53,620 nucleotides of DNA from Phycisphaerales bacterium (GTDB lineage Bacteria; Planctomycetota; Phycisphaerae; Phycisphaerales; UBA1924): assembly GCA_029260375.1 (NCBI GenBank), contig JAJDDI010000086.1, forward strand, positions 1-53,620, read 5' to 3'. The notes under the pieces were generated by a model that searched no databases, was not told where the DNA came from, and was given only the letters and a program-made list of their open reading frames with translations. The position numbers and the translations under genes were made by a program. Position 1 is the first letter of the stretch. Each line of letters opens with the position of its first letter. This document shows positions 27,066-36,536 of this stretch, one piece after another.

Positions 27066-28907
27066 TTACTCGCCCCGCAGCGGGTGATCCATGTCGACGT
27101 CCAGGTACTTGAAGTAGGTGTAGAAGGTCTCGGTCGGCTTGAAGTTCCTGACCCAGGGGTGGGTCAGGTACACGCGCGTCCGGGCGAGCGACCCGCAGAA
27201 CGGCGCATCCTCGATCAGGATGTCGCGCATCGTCTCGATGTGGGCGGTCCGCTCGGGCCCGATGGGCATCGTGCGGAGCTGCTCGTACATCTCGTCGTAC
27301 TCCGCGTTCTTGTAGTTCGAGTGGTTCGAGCCGGGCGACTCGTAGGGCCCGTAGTAGAGCTGCAGGTTGTTCTCCGCGTCCGGGTAGTCAGAGCCCCACG
27401 CGAAGCTGAACATCGGGGCGTTCTTCCGGTTGGTCACGTCCATCAGGTTCGGGAAGTCCACGAACACCGGGTTGATCTTGATGCCGACCTTCTCAAAGTT
27501 GCGCTGCAGCAGCGACACGATCCGCTCGGACTCGGCGCCCTGGGAGGTATAAAACCGCACGGGGTCGAACCCGATCGCCTTGCCGTCGGGTCCGATCTTG
27601 TACCCGGCCTTGCGCAGCTCCTCGCGGGCCTTGTCGTAGTTCGGGCCACGCGTCGAGTTGGTGACCCGGTGCTGCTCGTTGTCGGGGTGCCCGTCCAGGC
27701 CGGGCGGGATCGGCCCGTCGTACGCCAGCGCCATGCCGTAGTAGAGCGCCTCGTTCATCTCGTCCCAGTCCATCGCCAGGTTGAACGCGCGGCGCAGCGC
27801 CTTGCGTTCCTCGGTGTACCCGCCCAGACGCTCGTCTTCCATGTTGAACGAGCGGAAGATGAAGTCCAGCAGCGGCACCTTGTCCATCGTGATCTTCTTG
27901 GCCCGCCACTCCCGCTTGAGGTTCTTGGTCCGACGGCTCACCGCCTCCTCGAACCCGCTCTGGGGGATCGTCGTGTAGTCGAGCGTGCTCTCCTTGAACT
28001 TCAGCCACATCGGCTGCGCCTCGACGTAGAACCCGAACTCAATCTTGTCCACGAACGGGATCCGCTGGCCCGCCGCTTCGGTCAGGCCCGCCTTCACGTC
28101 CTCGGGCATGTGCTCCGTCGGGTAGTACGCCTCGCGGTAGTTCGGATTCCGGTAGACCGTCAGGCCCGAGCCGATGACCCAGTCCTTCTTGTCATGGACC
28201 ATGAACGGCCCCGTCCCCACCGGGCGACGCGTGAACTCCGTCCCGTACGCCTCGACCGCCTCGCGCGGCACGACCGAGAACTGGAACATCGCCAGCTTCC
28301 ACGCGAACTGCTGGTTCGGCTCTGTCAGCTCGACCTCGAACTCGCGGTCGTTGATGATCCGCATGCCCTCGACCGACGCGTCGTAGTCGAACTTCGCGCC
28401 CTCGCTCACGAGCTTCGCCTGCCCATCCTTGTAGTCGTTGAAGCCCTTGATGAGCTTATCGACCAGCCACCAGTTCTCGTACGTGTGCTCCGGATCGGCC
28501 AGCCGCTTCCAGGAGTAGACCACGTCCTCGGAAACGAGCTTCCGCCCCTTGCCACCGGGGAAGCACTCGGCGTCGTGGAAGTACACATCGTCGCGGAGCT
28601 TGAACTTCCAGAGCTTGCCGTCCTGCTCAACGACCGGCATCTCCTCGAGCAGCAGGGGGCGGAGCGTGTAGGGACGCACCAGGTACTCGTACTCGAGCAG
28701 CGTCTCGTAGAACGTCGAGCTCACCCGGTTCTCGTAGGTCGTCGAGCCCTCCACGGGGTCCAGGTCGCCCGGGCCGGCGGTGGTCATCGGGATGCGGATG
28801 ACCTTCTCCTCACCCGCGCACGCGATCGTGGGCGTCCCCAGCACGCCAAGCAGCGACAGCGCCGTCGTGATCCAGGCCAGGCGTGGTTTCGGGGTCCGTG
28901 TGCTCAT
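27066..28907 (-). CDS. oppA: Extracellular peptide-binding protein (SBP family 5)
   Basis: A 613-residue binding protein that delivers peptides, or similar solutes, to the OppBCDF channel. The signal sequence (about 1-31) ends in TPTIACAGEEK, so cleavage could be by signal peptidase I. A lipobox-like TIAC is also possible but non-canonical. PVEGSTTYENRVSSTFYETLLEYEY and LWKFKLRDDVYFHD are typical of family 5. RAFNLAMDWDEMNEAL and EELRKAGYKIGPDGK fall in the C-terminal lobe. ATG 28907 has AGGAG upstream. It is the first gene of the operon. The symbol is by function; dipeptide or nickel relatives cannot be excluded. Confidence 0.9.
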   Translation of the reverse strand: MSTRTPKPRLAWITTALSLLGVLGTPTIACAGEEKVIRIPMTTAGPGDLDPVEGSTTYENRVSSTFYETLLEYEYLVRPYTLRPLLLEEMPVVEQDGKLWKFKLRDDVYFHDAECFPGGKGRKLVSEDVVYSWKRLADPEHTYENWWLVDKLIKGFNDYKDGQAKLVSEGAKFDYDASVEGMRIINDREFEVELTEPNQQFAWKLAMFQFSVVPREAVEAYGTEFTRRPVGTGPFMVHDKKDWVIGSGLTVYRNPNYREAYYPTEHMPEDVKAGLTEAAGQRIPFVDKIEFGFYVEAQPMWLKFKESTLDYTTIPQSGFEEAVSRRTKNLKREWRAKKITMDKVPLLDFIFRSFNMEDERLGGYTEERKALRRAFNLAMDWDEMNEALYYGMALAYDGPIPPGLDGHPDNEQHRVTNSTRGPNYDKAREELRKAGYKIGPDGKAIGFDPVRFYTSQGAESERIVSLLQRNFEKVGIKINPVFVDFPNLMDVTNRKNAPMFSFAWGSDYPDAENNLQLYYGPYESPGSNHSNYKNAEYDEMYEQLRTMPIGPERTAHIETMRDILIEDAPFCGSLARTRVYLTHPWVRNFKPTETFYTYFKYLDVDMDHPLRGE

Positions 28908-28996
28908 CTCGTGATCTCCTGTGATCGCCGATTCGGGTTTCGATCGGTCCTGGGGGCGCCGGTCACCGTTGACGCCTGCCGCCCCGTGGGTCCGCT

Positions 28997-29025
28997 AGCG
29001 TAGCGGGGCGCGCCGTGCCCCTCAA
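28997..29025 (-). promoter_or_regulatory. Likely promoter of the opp operon
   Basis: On the minus strand, TTGAGG (29020-29025) and TACGCT (28997-29002) are separated by 17 bases. The predicted start lies about 83 bases upstream of the oppA ATG. Confidence 0.45.
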
Positions 29026-29110
29026 CGTTGGGGCGATCCTCCCCCGCGTCCCGGGGCGAATCCGTATGCTCAGGGCGTGTCGCCCACGGACGGACCGACC
29101 CGAGGCTCGG

Positions 29111-30268
29111 ATGCCTGACATGAAACCCCACAATTCTCGACCCTCGGCGCCCCCCTTCGACCGGGTCACGCCCACCGTCGTCTCCTGCGAAGGCCGATCC
29201 CTGCTCACGTTCGCCGGCTGCAACTACCTCGGCCTGGCGCAGGATCCGCGCGTACTCCAGGCCGCCCACGCCGCGCTGGACCGCTACGGGCTGAGCACCT
29301 CCGCCTCGCGACAGACCTCCGGGAACACTCTCGAGCACGACTCGCTCGAGCGCGAGCTGGCGTCCTTCCTCGGCTTCGATGGCGCCCTGCTCACGCCCGA
29401 CGGCTACACGGCCAACCTCGCCGCCGCCCAGGCCCTTGCCCCCGACCATCGGGTCGCGCTCCTCGACGAGCGCGCCCACCAGAGCCTCCGTGACGCCGCT
29501 CGCGCCGCCGGGATGGCCATCGCGACCTACGCCCACCTCGACGCCCTGGACGCCGCCAGGATGCTCGGCGAACTCCGCGCCGGCGGCGTCGTGATCATGA
29601 CCGACGGGGTGTTCGCCACCGACGGCGTTGTGGCCCCGATCGCCGAGCTGCTCGCCGCTCTCCCGGATCAGAGAGGTGTGCTGCTCGTCGATGACTGCCA
29701 CGGCTTCTGCGTACTCGGCCGCGAGGGGCGCGGCACGCTCGATCACCTTGGGCTGCGCGACCCACGCCTCCGCCTGACCACCACGCTGGCCAAGGGGCTT
29801 GGCTGCTCCGGGGGCGTCGTCTGCGGGCCCGCAGACTGGGCCCAGTCGGCGAGACGATCATCCAGCGCCGCGGTCTGCACGACACCCGCGCCGCCCTCAG
29901 CCGTTGCCGCCGCCAGGTGCGCCATCGCCCTGCTCCGCGACGAGCCGATCCGCCTCGATCGCCTGCGCCGCAACACCGAGCTGGTGCGCGACGCGCTGAG
30001 CCGCGCCGGATTCGATCAGCCACAGGGCCAGATCCCGGTCTTCGCCGTATGGCTGCCCCGCGAGGATGAGACCCGGGCCCTCGCCGAGGCGCTGCTGAAG
30101 CGCGGAATCTTCGTTCCGGCCAGCGAATACCCGGGCGGGCCGGCGAGCGTCTACCTCCGGATCTCGGTCACCGCCGAGCACACGCCCGACCAAATCCGCC
30201 AGCTCGCAACTGCTCTTGATGAGCTCGCGCCCCGCGGCGAGCCCGCCCCCCAAGCGCGGATCGCGTGA
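29111..30268 (+). CDS. BioF/KBL-like alpha-oxoamine synthase (PLP enzyme)
   Basis: A 385-residue pyridoxal-phosphate enzyme of the family that condenses an amino acid with an acyl-CoA. CNYLGLAQDP, YGLSTSASRQTSGN, TDGVFATDGVVAP, VDDCHGFCVLGREGRGT and the Lys site TTLAKGLGCSGG match 8-amino-7-oxononanoate synthase and 2-amino-3-ketobutyrate CoA ligase. It lacks a neighbouring biotin gene, so the acyl-CoA is unknown. I chose ATG 29111; ATG 29120 is nearly as likely, and longer open frame upstream reads poorly. The stop overlaps the ATG of the next gene (TGATG), indicating translational coupling. Confidence 0.82.
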   Translation: MPDMKPHNSRPSAPPFDRVTPTVVSCEGRSLLTFAGCNYLGLAQDPRVLQAAHAALDRYGLSTSASRQTSGNTLEHDSLERELASFLGFDGALLTPDGYTANLAAAQALAPDHRVALLDERAHQSLRDAARAAGMAIATYAHLDALDAARMLGELRAGGVVIMTDGVFATDGVVAPIAELLAALPDQRGVLLVDDCHGFCVLGREGRGTLDHLGLRDPRLRLTTTLAKGLGCSGGVVCGPADWAQSARRSSSAAVCTTPAPPSAVAAARCAIALLRDEPIRLDRLRRNTELVRDALSRAGFDQPQGQIPVFAVWLPREDETRALAEALLKRGIFVPASEYPGGPASVYLRISVTAEHTPDQIRQLATALDELAPRGEPAPQARIA

Positions 30269-31101
30269 TGCCCGAGAACCCGCACGCCGAGCTGCTCGAT
30301 ACGGCGCTCTCCGCGGCCCACGATGCGGGCGACGTGGCGTTGTCGCACTTCCGCAAGAACGGGCTCCACGTCGAAACCAAGCACGACGGCTCACCCGTCA
30401 CGATCGCCGACCGCGAAACGGAAAAGTCGCTCCGCCGAGTCATCACCGACCGATTCCCCGAGCACACGATCCTCGGCGAGGAGTACGCCGCCCAGAACAA
30501 CGAGCGGCTCGCGACCGACGACGATGCCAAGCCGCAATGGATCATCGACCCCATCGACGGCACCGCCTCGTTCATCCGCGGCGTCCCGCTCTTCGGCACG
30601 CTGATCGGCGTCGTTGTGCGAGGCGCGCCGGTCGTGGGCGTCATGCACTTCCCGGCGCTCGGCGAGACTGTGTACGCCGCCTCGGGCGCCGGCGCCTGGT
30701 ACCGCTCGGGCGACGCCCCCCCGATCCCGGCCCGCGCATCGTTCACCGCACGCCTCGCCGACGCCACGATCTGCACCACCTCCGACGACTACTTCCGCCA
30801 GACCAAATCCCGGGGGGTGTGGAGCACCGTCCGCGACGCCTGCGCCTCGACCCGGGGTTGGAGCGACAGCTACGCGTTCCTGCTCCTGGCCACGGGGCGG
30901 ATCGACGCGGTTGTCGAGCCCCCCATGCTCCACCCGTGGGACGCCGCGGCCGCGATCCCGGTGATCCAGGAAGCCGGTGGGGTATGGACAAGCTGGGACG
31001 GCGCCTGCTCCCTTGGCCGCCGATCCGTCGCCGCGAGCAACGCCCCGATCCACGCCGAGTTGCTCGATCGGATCCGCGCCGCCCACACGCCCACCGCGTG
31101 A
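30268..31101 (+). CDS. Inositol-monophosphatase-family phosphatase (HisN-like)
   Basis: A 277-residue Mg-dependent phosphatase. Metal and catalytic motifs are GEEY (about 71-74), WIIDPIDGTASFIRGVP (D-P-I-D-G-T) and HPWDAAAAIPVIQEAGG (W-D-x-A-A). This family includes inositol-1-phosphatase, histidinol-phosphatase HisN and CysQ; the close match in length and the FIRGVP variant suggest HisN-like, which is inference. The start overlaps the stop of the BioF-like gene, so the two are translated together. No histidine genes are nearby. Confidence 0.83.
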   Translation: MPENPHAELLDTALSAAHDAGDVALSHFRKNGLHVETKHDGSPVTIADRETEKSLRRVITDRFPEHTILGEEYAAQNNERLATDDDAKPQWIIDPIDGTASFIRGVPLFGTLIGVVVRGAPVVGVMHFPALGETVYAASGAGAWYRSGDAPPIPARASFTARLADATICTTSDDYFRQTKSRGVWSTVRDACASTRGWSDSYAFLLLATGRIDAVVEPPMLHPWDAAAAIPVIQEAGGVWTSWDGACSLGRRSVAASNAPIHAELLDRIRAAHTPTA

Positions 31102-31172
31102 CACCCGCCCAGCAGCCCCCAGGGCATGGGACCACTCCGCCTCATTTTGCTTGCTCTCAGCTTGCTTGATCG

Positions 31173-31180
31173 GGTATTGT
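31173..31180 (+). promoter_or_regulatory. Possible -10 element GGTATTGT before the Y-family polymerase
   Basis: TATTGT preceded by GG ends five bases before ATG 31186, and TTGCTC lies 18 bases upstream (31151-31156). Transcription would start on or beside the ATG. No LexA-like box was recognised. Confidence 0.35.
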
Positions 31181-31185
31181 TTGGC

Positions 31186-32430
31186 ATGCCCCCGCCGCCC
31201 ACTCCATCTCCAAGCTGGCTGTTTCTGGACATGAACAGCTTCTTCGCCTCCGCCGAGCAGCACCTCCGCCCCGAGCTACGCGGCAAACCGGTCGGCGTCA
31301 TCCCGGTCATGACGGAGAGCACCTGCATCATCGCCGCAAGCGGCGATGCCAAACAGTGCGGCATTGGGGTCGGCACACCCGTTCGTGAGGCGAGACGCCT
31401 TTGCCCGGGAGTTGCGCTGGTCCAAGCCCGGCCCGCGGTCTACGTCCACCTCCATCACGAAATCGCGCAGTCCCTCGACCGCTGCGCTCCGATCCACAAG
31501 GCCTACTCCATCGACGAGTGGGCCATCCGCCTCACCGGCCCAGACCGCCAGCCCGATCGGGCGGTCGAACTCGCCCAGCACATGAAACACCAACTCCGAG
31601 AGGACTTCAGCCCGTGGCTCCCGTGCTCGGTCGGCATCGCCCCGACACGCCTGCTCGCCAAGATCGCCTGCGAACTCAAGAAGCCCGACGGCCTCACGAC
31701 GCTCATGGTTCACGACCTTCCCGATCGCCTTGAGCACCTGCCGCTCTCCAAGCTCACCGGGATCGCCGCCGGGATGGTCAAACGCCTCGAAGCGCACGGC
31801 GTGCGCACGATCCGGGACCTCTGGGCGCTGAGCCGCGCGGAATCCACCCAGGCCTGGGGTTCGGTCGCGGGCGCCGACTGGTGGGCCGGATTCCACGGCA
31901 TCGACGAGCCGGAGGCGCCCACACGCAAACGCTCGATGAGCCACGCGAACGTGCTCGAACCACGCTTCCGATCTGACGCGGGCGCCAGGCTCATGCTCAC
32001 GCGCCTTATCAGCCGGCTCGGGATCCGCCTGCGCTCCGAGGGCTATCTCGCCGGGAAGCTGAGCCTTGCTGTCCGGTACGCCGACGGCCAACGCGACTCA
32101 AGAGGAGTTGCGCTCCCGCACGTCAACGACACACCCGCCCTGCTCAAAGACCTTTGCACGCTCTGGGACCAGCGCCCGCCCTGCCCGGCGCGACCGCACC
32201 ACGTCGGCGCCACCGTTTCCGGGTTGGTCCCCGTCTCACAGATGCCCACCTTCCTGTTCGAGAACGCCCACAATCGCTCGCAGCTCTCGGGCGCCATGGA
32301 TAAAATCAACCAGCGATGGGGGCTCCCGGCCATCTACTTCGGGTCCATGCACGGCTGCTGCCACCCGATGGACGAGAAGATCGCCTTCGGACGGATCCCG
32401 CCGGAAACGACCGCGCCGGGAGGCGGGTAA
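31186..32430 (+). CDS. Y-family DNA polymerase (translesion type)
   Basis: A 414-residue DNA polymerase that could copy damaged templates. The palm begins FLDMNSFFASAEQ. The pattern D-x-N before the FFAS steric-gate region is the UmuC-like variant of the D-x-D seen in DinB. The second metal motif reads YSIDEWAIRL, where DinB has SIDEA. The thumb/little-finger region includes PCSVGIAPTRLLAKIACELKKPDG and a helix-hairpin-helix-like PLSKLTGIAAGMVKRLEAHGV. I chose ATG 31186 because it puts the palm strand near the N-terminus. It is not next to recA, imuA or dnaE2, so it is not an ImuB-type cassette here. Confidence 0.88.
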   Translation: MPPPPTPSPSWLFLDMNSFFASAEQHLRPELRGKPVGVIPVMTESTCIIAASGDAKQCGIGVGTPVREARRLCPGVALVQARPAVYVHLHHEIAQSLDRCAPIHKAYSIDEWAIRLTGPDRQPDRAVELAQHMKHQLREDFSPWLPCSVGIAPTRLLAKIACELKKPDGLTTLMVHDLPDRLEHLPLSKLTGIAAGMVKRLEAHGVRTIRDLWALSRAESTQAWGSVAGADWWAGFHGIDEPEAPTRKRSMSHANVLEPRFRSDAGARLMLTRLISRLGIRLRSEGYLAGKLSLAVRYADGQRDSRGVALPHVNDTPALLKDLCTLWDQRPPCPARPHHVGATVSGLVPVSQMPTFLFENAHNRSQLSGAMDKINQRWGLPAIYFGSMHGCCHPMDEKIAFGRIPPETTAPGGG

Positions 32431-32611
32431 CCCAGTCTGCCTCACGCCATGAGACGCTCCGACCCAACCGCCTACAGTTGGCGCCTCCGACACCCGTGCG
32501 TGAACGGAGCCAACCCGCAAGTTCGATCCCGCTCGGGCCGGTCCACGGACCGGGGTGTATCCCAGGGGCGCCACGGAACCCGCGATCACCCCACCCGCGC
32601 CCCGAGACCCA

Positions 32612-34432
32612 ATGTCTGAGATCACCATCCGCCTGCCCAAGTTCATGTCCGTGGGACACCCGGTCATCAACCTGCGCTCGGGCCTGAGCGGCTCGCCCAA
32701 GGCCGACATCCTCTCGGGCTTGACCGTGGCGTTCGCGCTCGTGCCCGAGGCGGTCGCCTTCGCGTTCCTCGCGGGCGTGCCCCCGCTCGTCGGGCTCTAC
32801 ACCGCGTTCATCATCTGCCTCATCACCGCGGTCCTCGGCGGTCGCCCGGGGATGATCTCGGGCGCGACAGGAGCCATGGGCGTCGTCGTCGTCTCCCTCG
32901 TCGCCGACCACGGCATCGGCTACCTCTTCCCCGCCGTCGTCCTCTGCGGCGCCATCCAGATCACCGTCGGGCTCTTCAAGCTCGGACGCTTCATCCGCAT
33001 CGTCCCCCACCCGGTCATGCTCGGCTTCGTCAACGGGCTGGCCGTCGTCATCCTGATGGCCCAGCTCGGGAGCTTCAAGACCCTGGACACCGACGGGGCC
33101 ATGGCCTTCCTCACCGGCTCGCGCCTCTGGCTCATGCTCGGGCTCGTGGTACTCACCATGGCGATCATCGCCTTCCTCCCCCGACTCACCAGAGCCGTCC
33201 CGGCGTCGCTGGCCGCGATCCTGCTCGTCTCCATCGCCGCGTTCGCGATCAACCGAGGCGCTGCTGCCCCCGCCGACCCGGGCGCCCAGCCAACCCCGCG
33301 CCCGATGCTGACCGTGGGCGACATGCTGCTCGACAGCACGCGGGCCGCGAGCGTCAAGGCCGCACAGCGGGACAAGGACAACGCCGCGCTCGAATCCGCG
33401 ATGGTCGCCCTGCCCGCCGGCGTGAAGGCCGTGCCCGCCGCCCATACCCCCATCGCCCCGCTCACCCCCGAGGAAACCGCCGCGGCCATCGCGTCGGTCG
33501 ACGCCGCGAGCGTGGGCATCGCCGGCGGCCTGCCCCGCCCCGCCTGGTGGGACTTCACCCTCCCGCCCGCCACACTCGCGACGCTGCTGATCATCCTCCC
33601 CTACTCGCTCATCCTCGCGGGCGTCGGGCTGATCGAGTCGCTCATGACCCTCACCCTCATCGACGAGCTCACCGACACCCGCGGGCGCAGCAACCGCGAG
33701 TGCGTGGGCCAGGGCGTGGCCAACGTGACCTGCGGCATCTTCGGCGGCATGGGCGGCTGCGCCATGATCGGTCAGTCACTCATCAACGTCAAAGCCGGCG
33801 GGCGCGGGCGCCTCTCGGGGATCTCCGCCGCGATCGCGCTGCTGGTGTTCATCCTCTTCCTCTCGCCCTACATCGAGGCCGTCCCCATGGCCGCCCTCGT
33901 CGGCGTCATGTTTATGGTCGTCATCGGCACCTTCGAATGGACCACCCTCCAGACCTGGCGGCGCATCCCGCTGCCCGAGGTCCTGATCATGCTCGTCGTC
34001 GCGGGTTACACCGTGCTCATGCACGATCTGGCGACGGCCGTCATCATCGGCGTCGCCCTCTCCGCCCTCGTCTTCGCCTGGAACAAGAGCAAGCACCTCA
34101 TCGCCGACGTCAGCTTCGACGAGTACGGCAGCAAGATCTACCAGCTCCACGGCGTCCTGTTCTTCGGCAGCGTCACCCGCTTCCGGGGCCTTTTCTCACC
34201 GCACGAGGACCCCGACGACGTTGTCATCGACTTCTACTTCAGCCGCGTCTACGACCAGTCGGGCCTCGAGGCGATCAACGCGCTGGCCGACCGATACCAG
34301 AAGCTGGGCAAGCGACTGCACCTGCGCCACCTCAGCGACGACTGCCGCAAGCTGCTCGACCGCGCCGGCGAACTCGTCGAGGTCAACATCAGCGAGGATC
34401 CCCACTACCACGTCGCGACCGAGCGGGGCTAA
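32612..34432 (+). CDS. SulP-family anion transporter with STAS domain
   Basis: A 606-residue inner-membrane transporter for sulfate, bicarbonate or similar anions. The membrane part has the SulP hallmarks [34 protein letters not shown] and [10 protein letters not shown] second half begins about 318 with [26 protein letters not shown] and GGCAMIGQS. Between about 215 and 310 lies an Ala/Pro-rich insertion not present in typical members. A C-terminal STAS domain runs from about 500 ([27 protein letters not shown]), though the usual Asp-Ser switch pattern is altered. ATG 32612. The stop overlaps the convergent glutaminase by four bases. The anion is not determinable. Confidence 0.86.
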   Translation: MSEITIRLPKFMSVGHPVINLRSGLSGSPKADILSGLTVAFALVPEAVAFAFLAGVPPLVGLYTAFIICLITAVLGGRPGMISGATGAMGVVVVSLVADHGIGYLFPAVVLCGAIQITVGLFKLGRFIRIVPHPVMLGFVNGLAVVILMAQLGSFKTLDTDGAMAFLTGSRLWLMLGLVVLTMAIIAFLPRLTRAVPASLAAILLVSIAAFAINRGAAAPADPGAQPTPRPMLTVGDMLLDSTRAASVKAAQRDKDNAALESAMVALPAGVKAVPAAHTPIAPLTPEETAAAIASVDAASVGIAGGLPRPAWWDFTLPPATLATLLIILPYSLILAGVGLIESLMTLTLIDELTDTRGRSNRECVGQGVANVTCGIFGGMGGCAMIGQSLINVKAGGRGRLSGISAAIALLVFILFLSPYIEAVPMAALVGVMFMVVIGTFEWTTLQTWRRIPLPEVLIMLVVAGYTVLMHDLATAVIIGVALSALVFAWNKSKHLIADVSFDEYGSKIYQLHGVLFFGSVTRFRGLFSPHEDPDDVVIDFYFSRVYDQSGLEAINALADRYQKLGKRLHLRHLSDDCRKLLDRAGELVEVNISEDPHYHVATERG

Positions 34433-35562
34433 TCCTCAGGCATCGCCCGCGACGCGGGCTCGTTCGTCAGATCGTCGAGCTCGGACCCACGCTTGTGTAC
34501 CGTCGCGTCGCCCACGGGCTGCGTGGTGTCCGGGAGCGCCGGGGCGGGATCCCGCACCTCGTCGATGTGGTCCAGCACCCGACCCTGCTGGTGCCAGGTC
34601 TCGAACACGTGCATGCCCGAGTTGCGGCTGAGGTCCTCGAACACCCGGATGCCGCGCACGCTGTTGCCCCGCTCGTCCACCGGCGGTGAGTACACGCAGA
34701 TCCCGAACTGGCCGGGCACCACCGCGATGATGCCGCCCGAGACCCCCGACTTGGCCGGCAGGCCGACGGTGTACGCCCACTCCCCGGCGTAGTTGTACAT
34801 GCCGCAGGTGTGCATCACCGTCAGCACGTCACGGATGTACTCGCGCTTCACCGCCGCGTCACCTGTAATCGGGTTCACCCCGCCGTTGGCGAGCGTCGCG
34901 GCCATCGTCGCCATGTCCCGCGCCGTCACCACGACCGAGCACTGCCTGAAGTACAGGTCGAGGATCTCCTCGACGTCGCGATCCAGGATGCCGAAGTTCA
35001 TCATGAGATGCGCCATCGCCCGGTTCCGGTGCCCGGTGCTCCGCTCAGACTCGAACACCGTTTCATCGATCACGGGACGCCGCCCCATGGTCCGCCCGAG
35101 CATGTCGAGCATCCGTTCCAGCCGATGCCCGGGACCGGCGCCCTCGATCATGGACGTCACCGCGATCGCCCCCGCATTGACCATCGGGTTGTGCGGGCGG
35201 TTGCTCGCGTCAAGGCGGATGATGCTGTCGAACGAGTCGCCCGAGGGTTCCACCCCCACGCGCCGCATCACGCTCTCGCGCCCCCGGTCCGCGAGCGCCA
35301 GCGCGTGGGTGAACGGCTTGGACAGCGACTGGATCGTGAACGCGCTCTCGGCGTCCCCGACCTCGAAGACCTCGCCGTCCACCGTGACGATGCCAATCGC
35401 AAAGCAACCCGGATCCGCCTTGGCCAGCTCGGGAATGTAGTCGGCGATCCGCCCCTCGTCGCACACGCGGTACCGCGCGTACAACGACTCCAGCGCGCCC
35501 TCGATGCGGGAGCGATCCGGCGCCGGACCTCGCGGATGGTGTTCATTCGACGACTGCGTCAC
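34429..35562 (-). CDS. glsA: Glutaminase (serine beta-lactamase-fold)
   Basis: It hydrolyses L-glutamine to glutamate and ammonia in the cytoplasm. It has 377 residues against about 310 in E. coli GlsA. The catalytic S-x-x-K motif is [30 protein letters not shown]-like ([16 protein letters not shown]), and the [15 protein letters not shown] segment are diagnostic. The added length is a C-terminal tail of about 60 residues rich in Asp, Pro and Arg. The gene is convergent with sulP. Upstream lies a 290-base gap leading to the ArsR cassette. Confidence 0.93.
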   Translation of the reverse strand: MTQSSNEHHPRGPAPDRSRIEGALESLYARYRVCDEGRIADYIPELAKADPGCFAIGIVTVDGEVFEVGDAESAFTIQSLSKPFTHALALADRGRESVMRRVGVEPSGDSFDSIIRLDASNRPHNPMVNAGAIAVTSMIEGAGPGHRLERMLDMLGRTMGRRPVIDETVFESERSTGHRNRAMAHLMMNFGILDRDVEEILDLYFRQCSVVVTARDMATMAATLANGGVNPITGDAAVKREYIRDVLTVMHTCGMYNYAGEWAYTVGLPAKSGVSGGIIAVVPGQFGICVYSPPVDERGNSVRGIRVFEDLSRNSGMHVFETWHQQGRVLDHIDEVRDPAPALPDTTQPVGDATVHKRGSELDDLTNEPASRAMPED

Positions 35563-35806
35563 CTGGACCTCTCGGGAGCATCCAAGCCGCCGAAGAGCGC
35601 CCCGTCAACGTTTGAGTCACGAGCCCAACAGATCTCGAATCAGCCCCCCGAATCCGAGAGCGAAGCCGAACTCGCCAGAGAGTCAACAAGCAATCGGGGT
35701 GACAGGACACCAGTTGAACTCTCTGTCGCCCAGATCTGCACTTTGGGAGCTGGAAACAGGTCACTGATAGCTCCATGACGAGCGGCAGCGGTCCGTTGCA
35801 TGCGGC

Positions 35807-35836
35807 TTGACATGCAAGTACCGACTTGCCTATACT
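35807..35836 (+). promoter_or_regulatory. Strong promoter of the ArsR-VOC cassette
   Basis: TTGACA (35807-35812) and TATACT (35831-35836) are separated by 18 bases, an almost consensus housekeeping promoter. The predicted start lies about 10 bases before ATG 35853, so the message is almost leaderless. Confidence 0.75.
35814..35829 (+). promoter_or_regulatory. Palindromic operator inside the ArsR promoter
   Basis: GCAAGT (35814-35819) and ACTTGC (35824-35829) form a perfect inverted repeat around ACCG, entirely between the -35 and -10 boxes. A second, overlapping inverted repeat pairs TTGCATG (35796-35802) with CATGCAA (35811-35817). Binding there would block RNA polymerase, and autoregulation by the ArsR protein is the simplest reading. 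Confidence 0.6.
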
Positions 35837-35852
35837 CCCCTGAGTTGCTAAC

Positions 35853-36134
35853 ATGAACGACCTGTACCGAGCCATCGCCGACCCAACGAGACGGGCGATT
35901 CTGGATGAACTGGTGGAGCGAGATGGACAGTCGCTGTTCGAACTCTGCGGCAGATTGACAATGAAGCACGGCATCGGCTCATCTCGTCAGGCGATCTCGC
36001 AGCACCTTGAGGTCCTGGAGTCCGCCGGGCTGGTCGTGGTGAGGCGAGAAGGCAGGTACAAGTTTCATTGGTTCAACGGCGAACCACTGAGGGCGATTAC
36101 CAAGCGTTGGCCTACGAACGGGCACAGGAGCTAG
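35853..36134 (+). CDS. ArsR/SmtB-family transcriptional repressor
   Basis: A 93-residue winged-helix DNA-binding protein. It begins NDLYRAIADPTRRAILDEL, the ArsR helix alpha-1/2 signature. The recognition helix is SRQAISQHLEVLESAGLV, followed by the wing VVRREGRYKFHW. It has no clear metal-binding cysteine pair, so it belongs to the metal-independent branch often found beside glyoxalase-fold genes. It probably binds the palindrome in its own promoter. The next gene starts six bases after its stop. The cassette has lower GC than its surroundings. Confidence 0.88.
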   Translation: MNDLYRAIADPTRRAILDELVERDGQSLFELCGRLTMKHGIGSSRQAISQHLEVLESAGLVVVRREGRYKFHWFNGEPLRAITKRWPTNGHRS

Positions 36135-36140
36135 GACCCA

Positions 36141-36536
36141 ATGAGAGTGAACCTGTCAAGCGTGATGGTTGATGACCAAGCGAAAGCACTCCGTTTCTAT
36201 ACGGAGATGCTCGGGTTTCAGAAGAAGCACGACATCCCGATGGGCGAACACCGCTGGCTGACCGTTGTGTCTCCCGAAGATCCAGACGGCGTCGAGCTGG
36301 CCCTCGAGCCCGATGAACACCCTGCGGCCAAACCGTTCAAGTCCGCGATCGTCGAGGACGGCATCCCGTTTACGTCGTTTGCCGTGCGAGACATAGCCGC
36401 TGAATACGAGCGGCTCGAATCGCTGGGTGTGCGATTCACGCAGCCTCCCGTTGATTACGGCACGGTGATTACGGCTGTCTTCGATGACACATGCGGGAAC
36501 CTCATCATGATCGCACAGGAGACACCCGAATCATGA
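36141..36536 (+). CDS. VOC (glyoxalase/dioxygenase-fold) protein
   Basis: A 131-residue protein with two VOC half-modules. The first begins VNLSSVMVDDQAKALRFYTEMLGF and ends in ELALEP. The second contains PFTSFAVRDIAAEYERLESLGVRF and ends GNLIMIAQE. Family members include glyoxalase I, bleomycin- and fosfomycin-resistance proteins and dioxygenases. The substrate is not determinable. It sits between the ArsR gene (six-base gap) and a second VOC gene that it overlaps by four bases, so the three form one transcription unit probably controlled by ArsR. Confidence 0.85.
   Translation: MRVNLSSVMVDDQAKALRFYTEMLGFQKKHDIPMGEHRWLTVVSPEDPDGVELALEPDEHPAAKPFKSAIVEDGIPFTSFAVRDIAAEYERLESLGVRFTQPPVDYGTVITAVFDDTCGNLIMIAQETPES

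Noticed and set aside
26262..29003. Open frame of over 900 codons on the plus strand across the oppA-oppB region
   Set aside because: It is antisense to clear transporter genes and its sequence is Arg/His/Val/Leu-rich low-complexity without family motifs. It comes from the strong GC bias at third codon positions.
29015..30268. Biotin operon
   Set aside because: Only a BioF/KBL-type enzyme is present. The coupled neighbour is an inositol-phosphatase-family enzyme and no other biotin genes occur.
31141..31185. LexA (SOS) box upstream of the Y-family polymerase
   Set aside because: No spaced palindrome of a known LexA type could be found.
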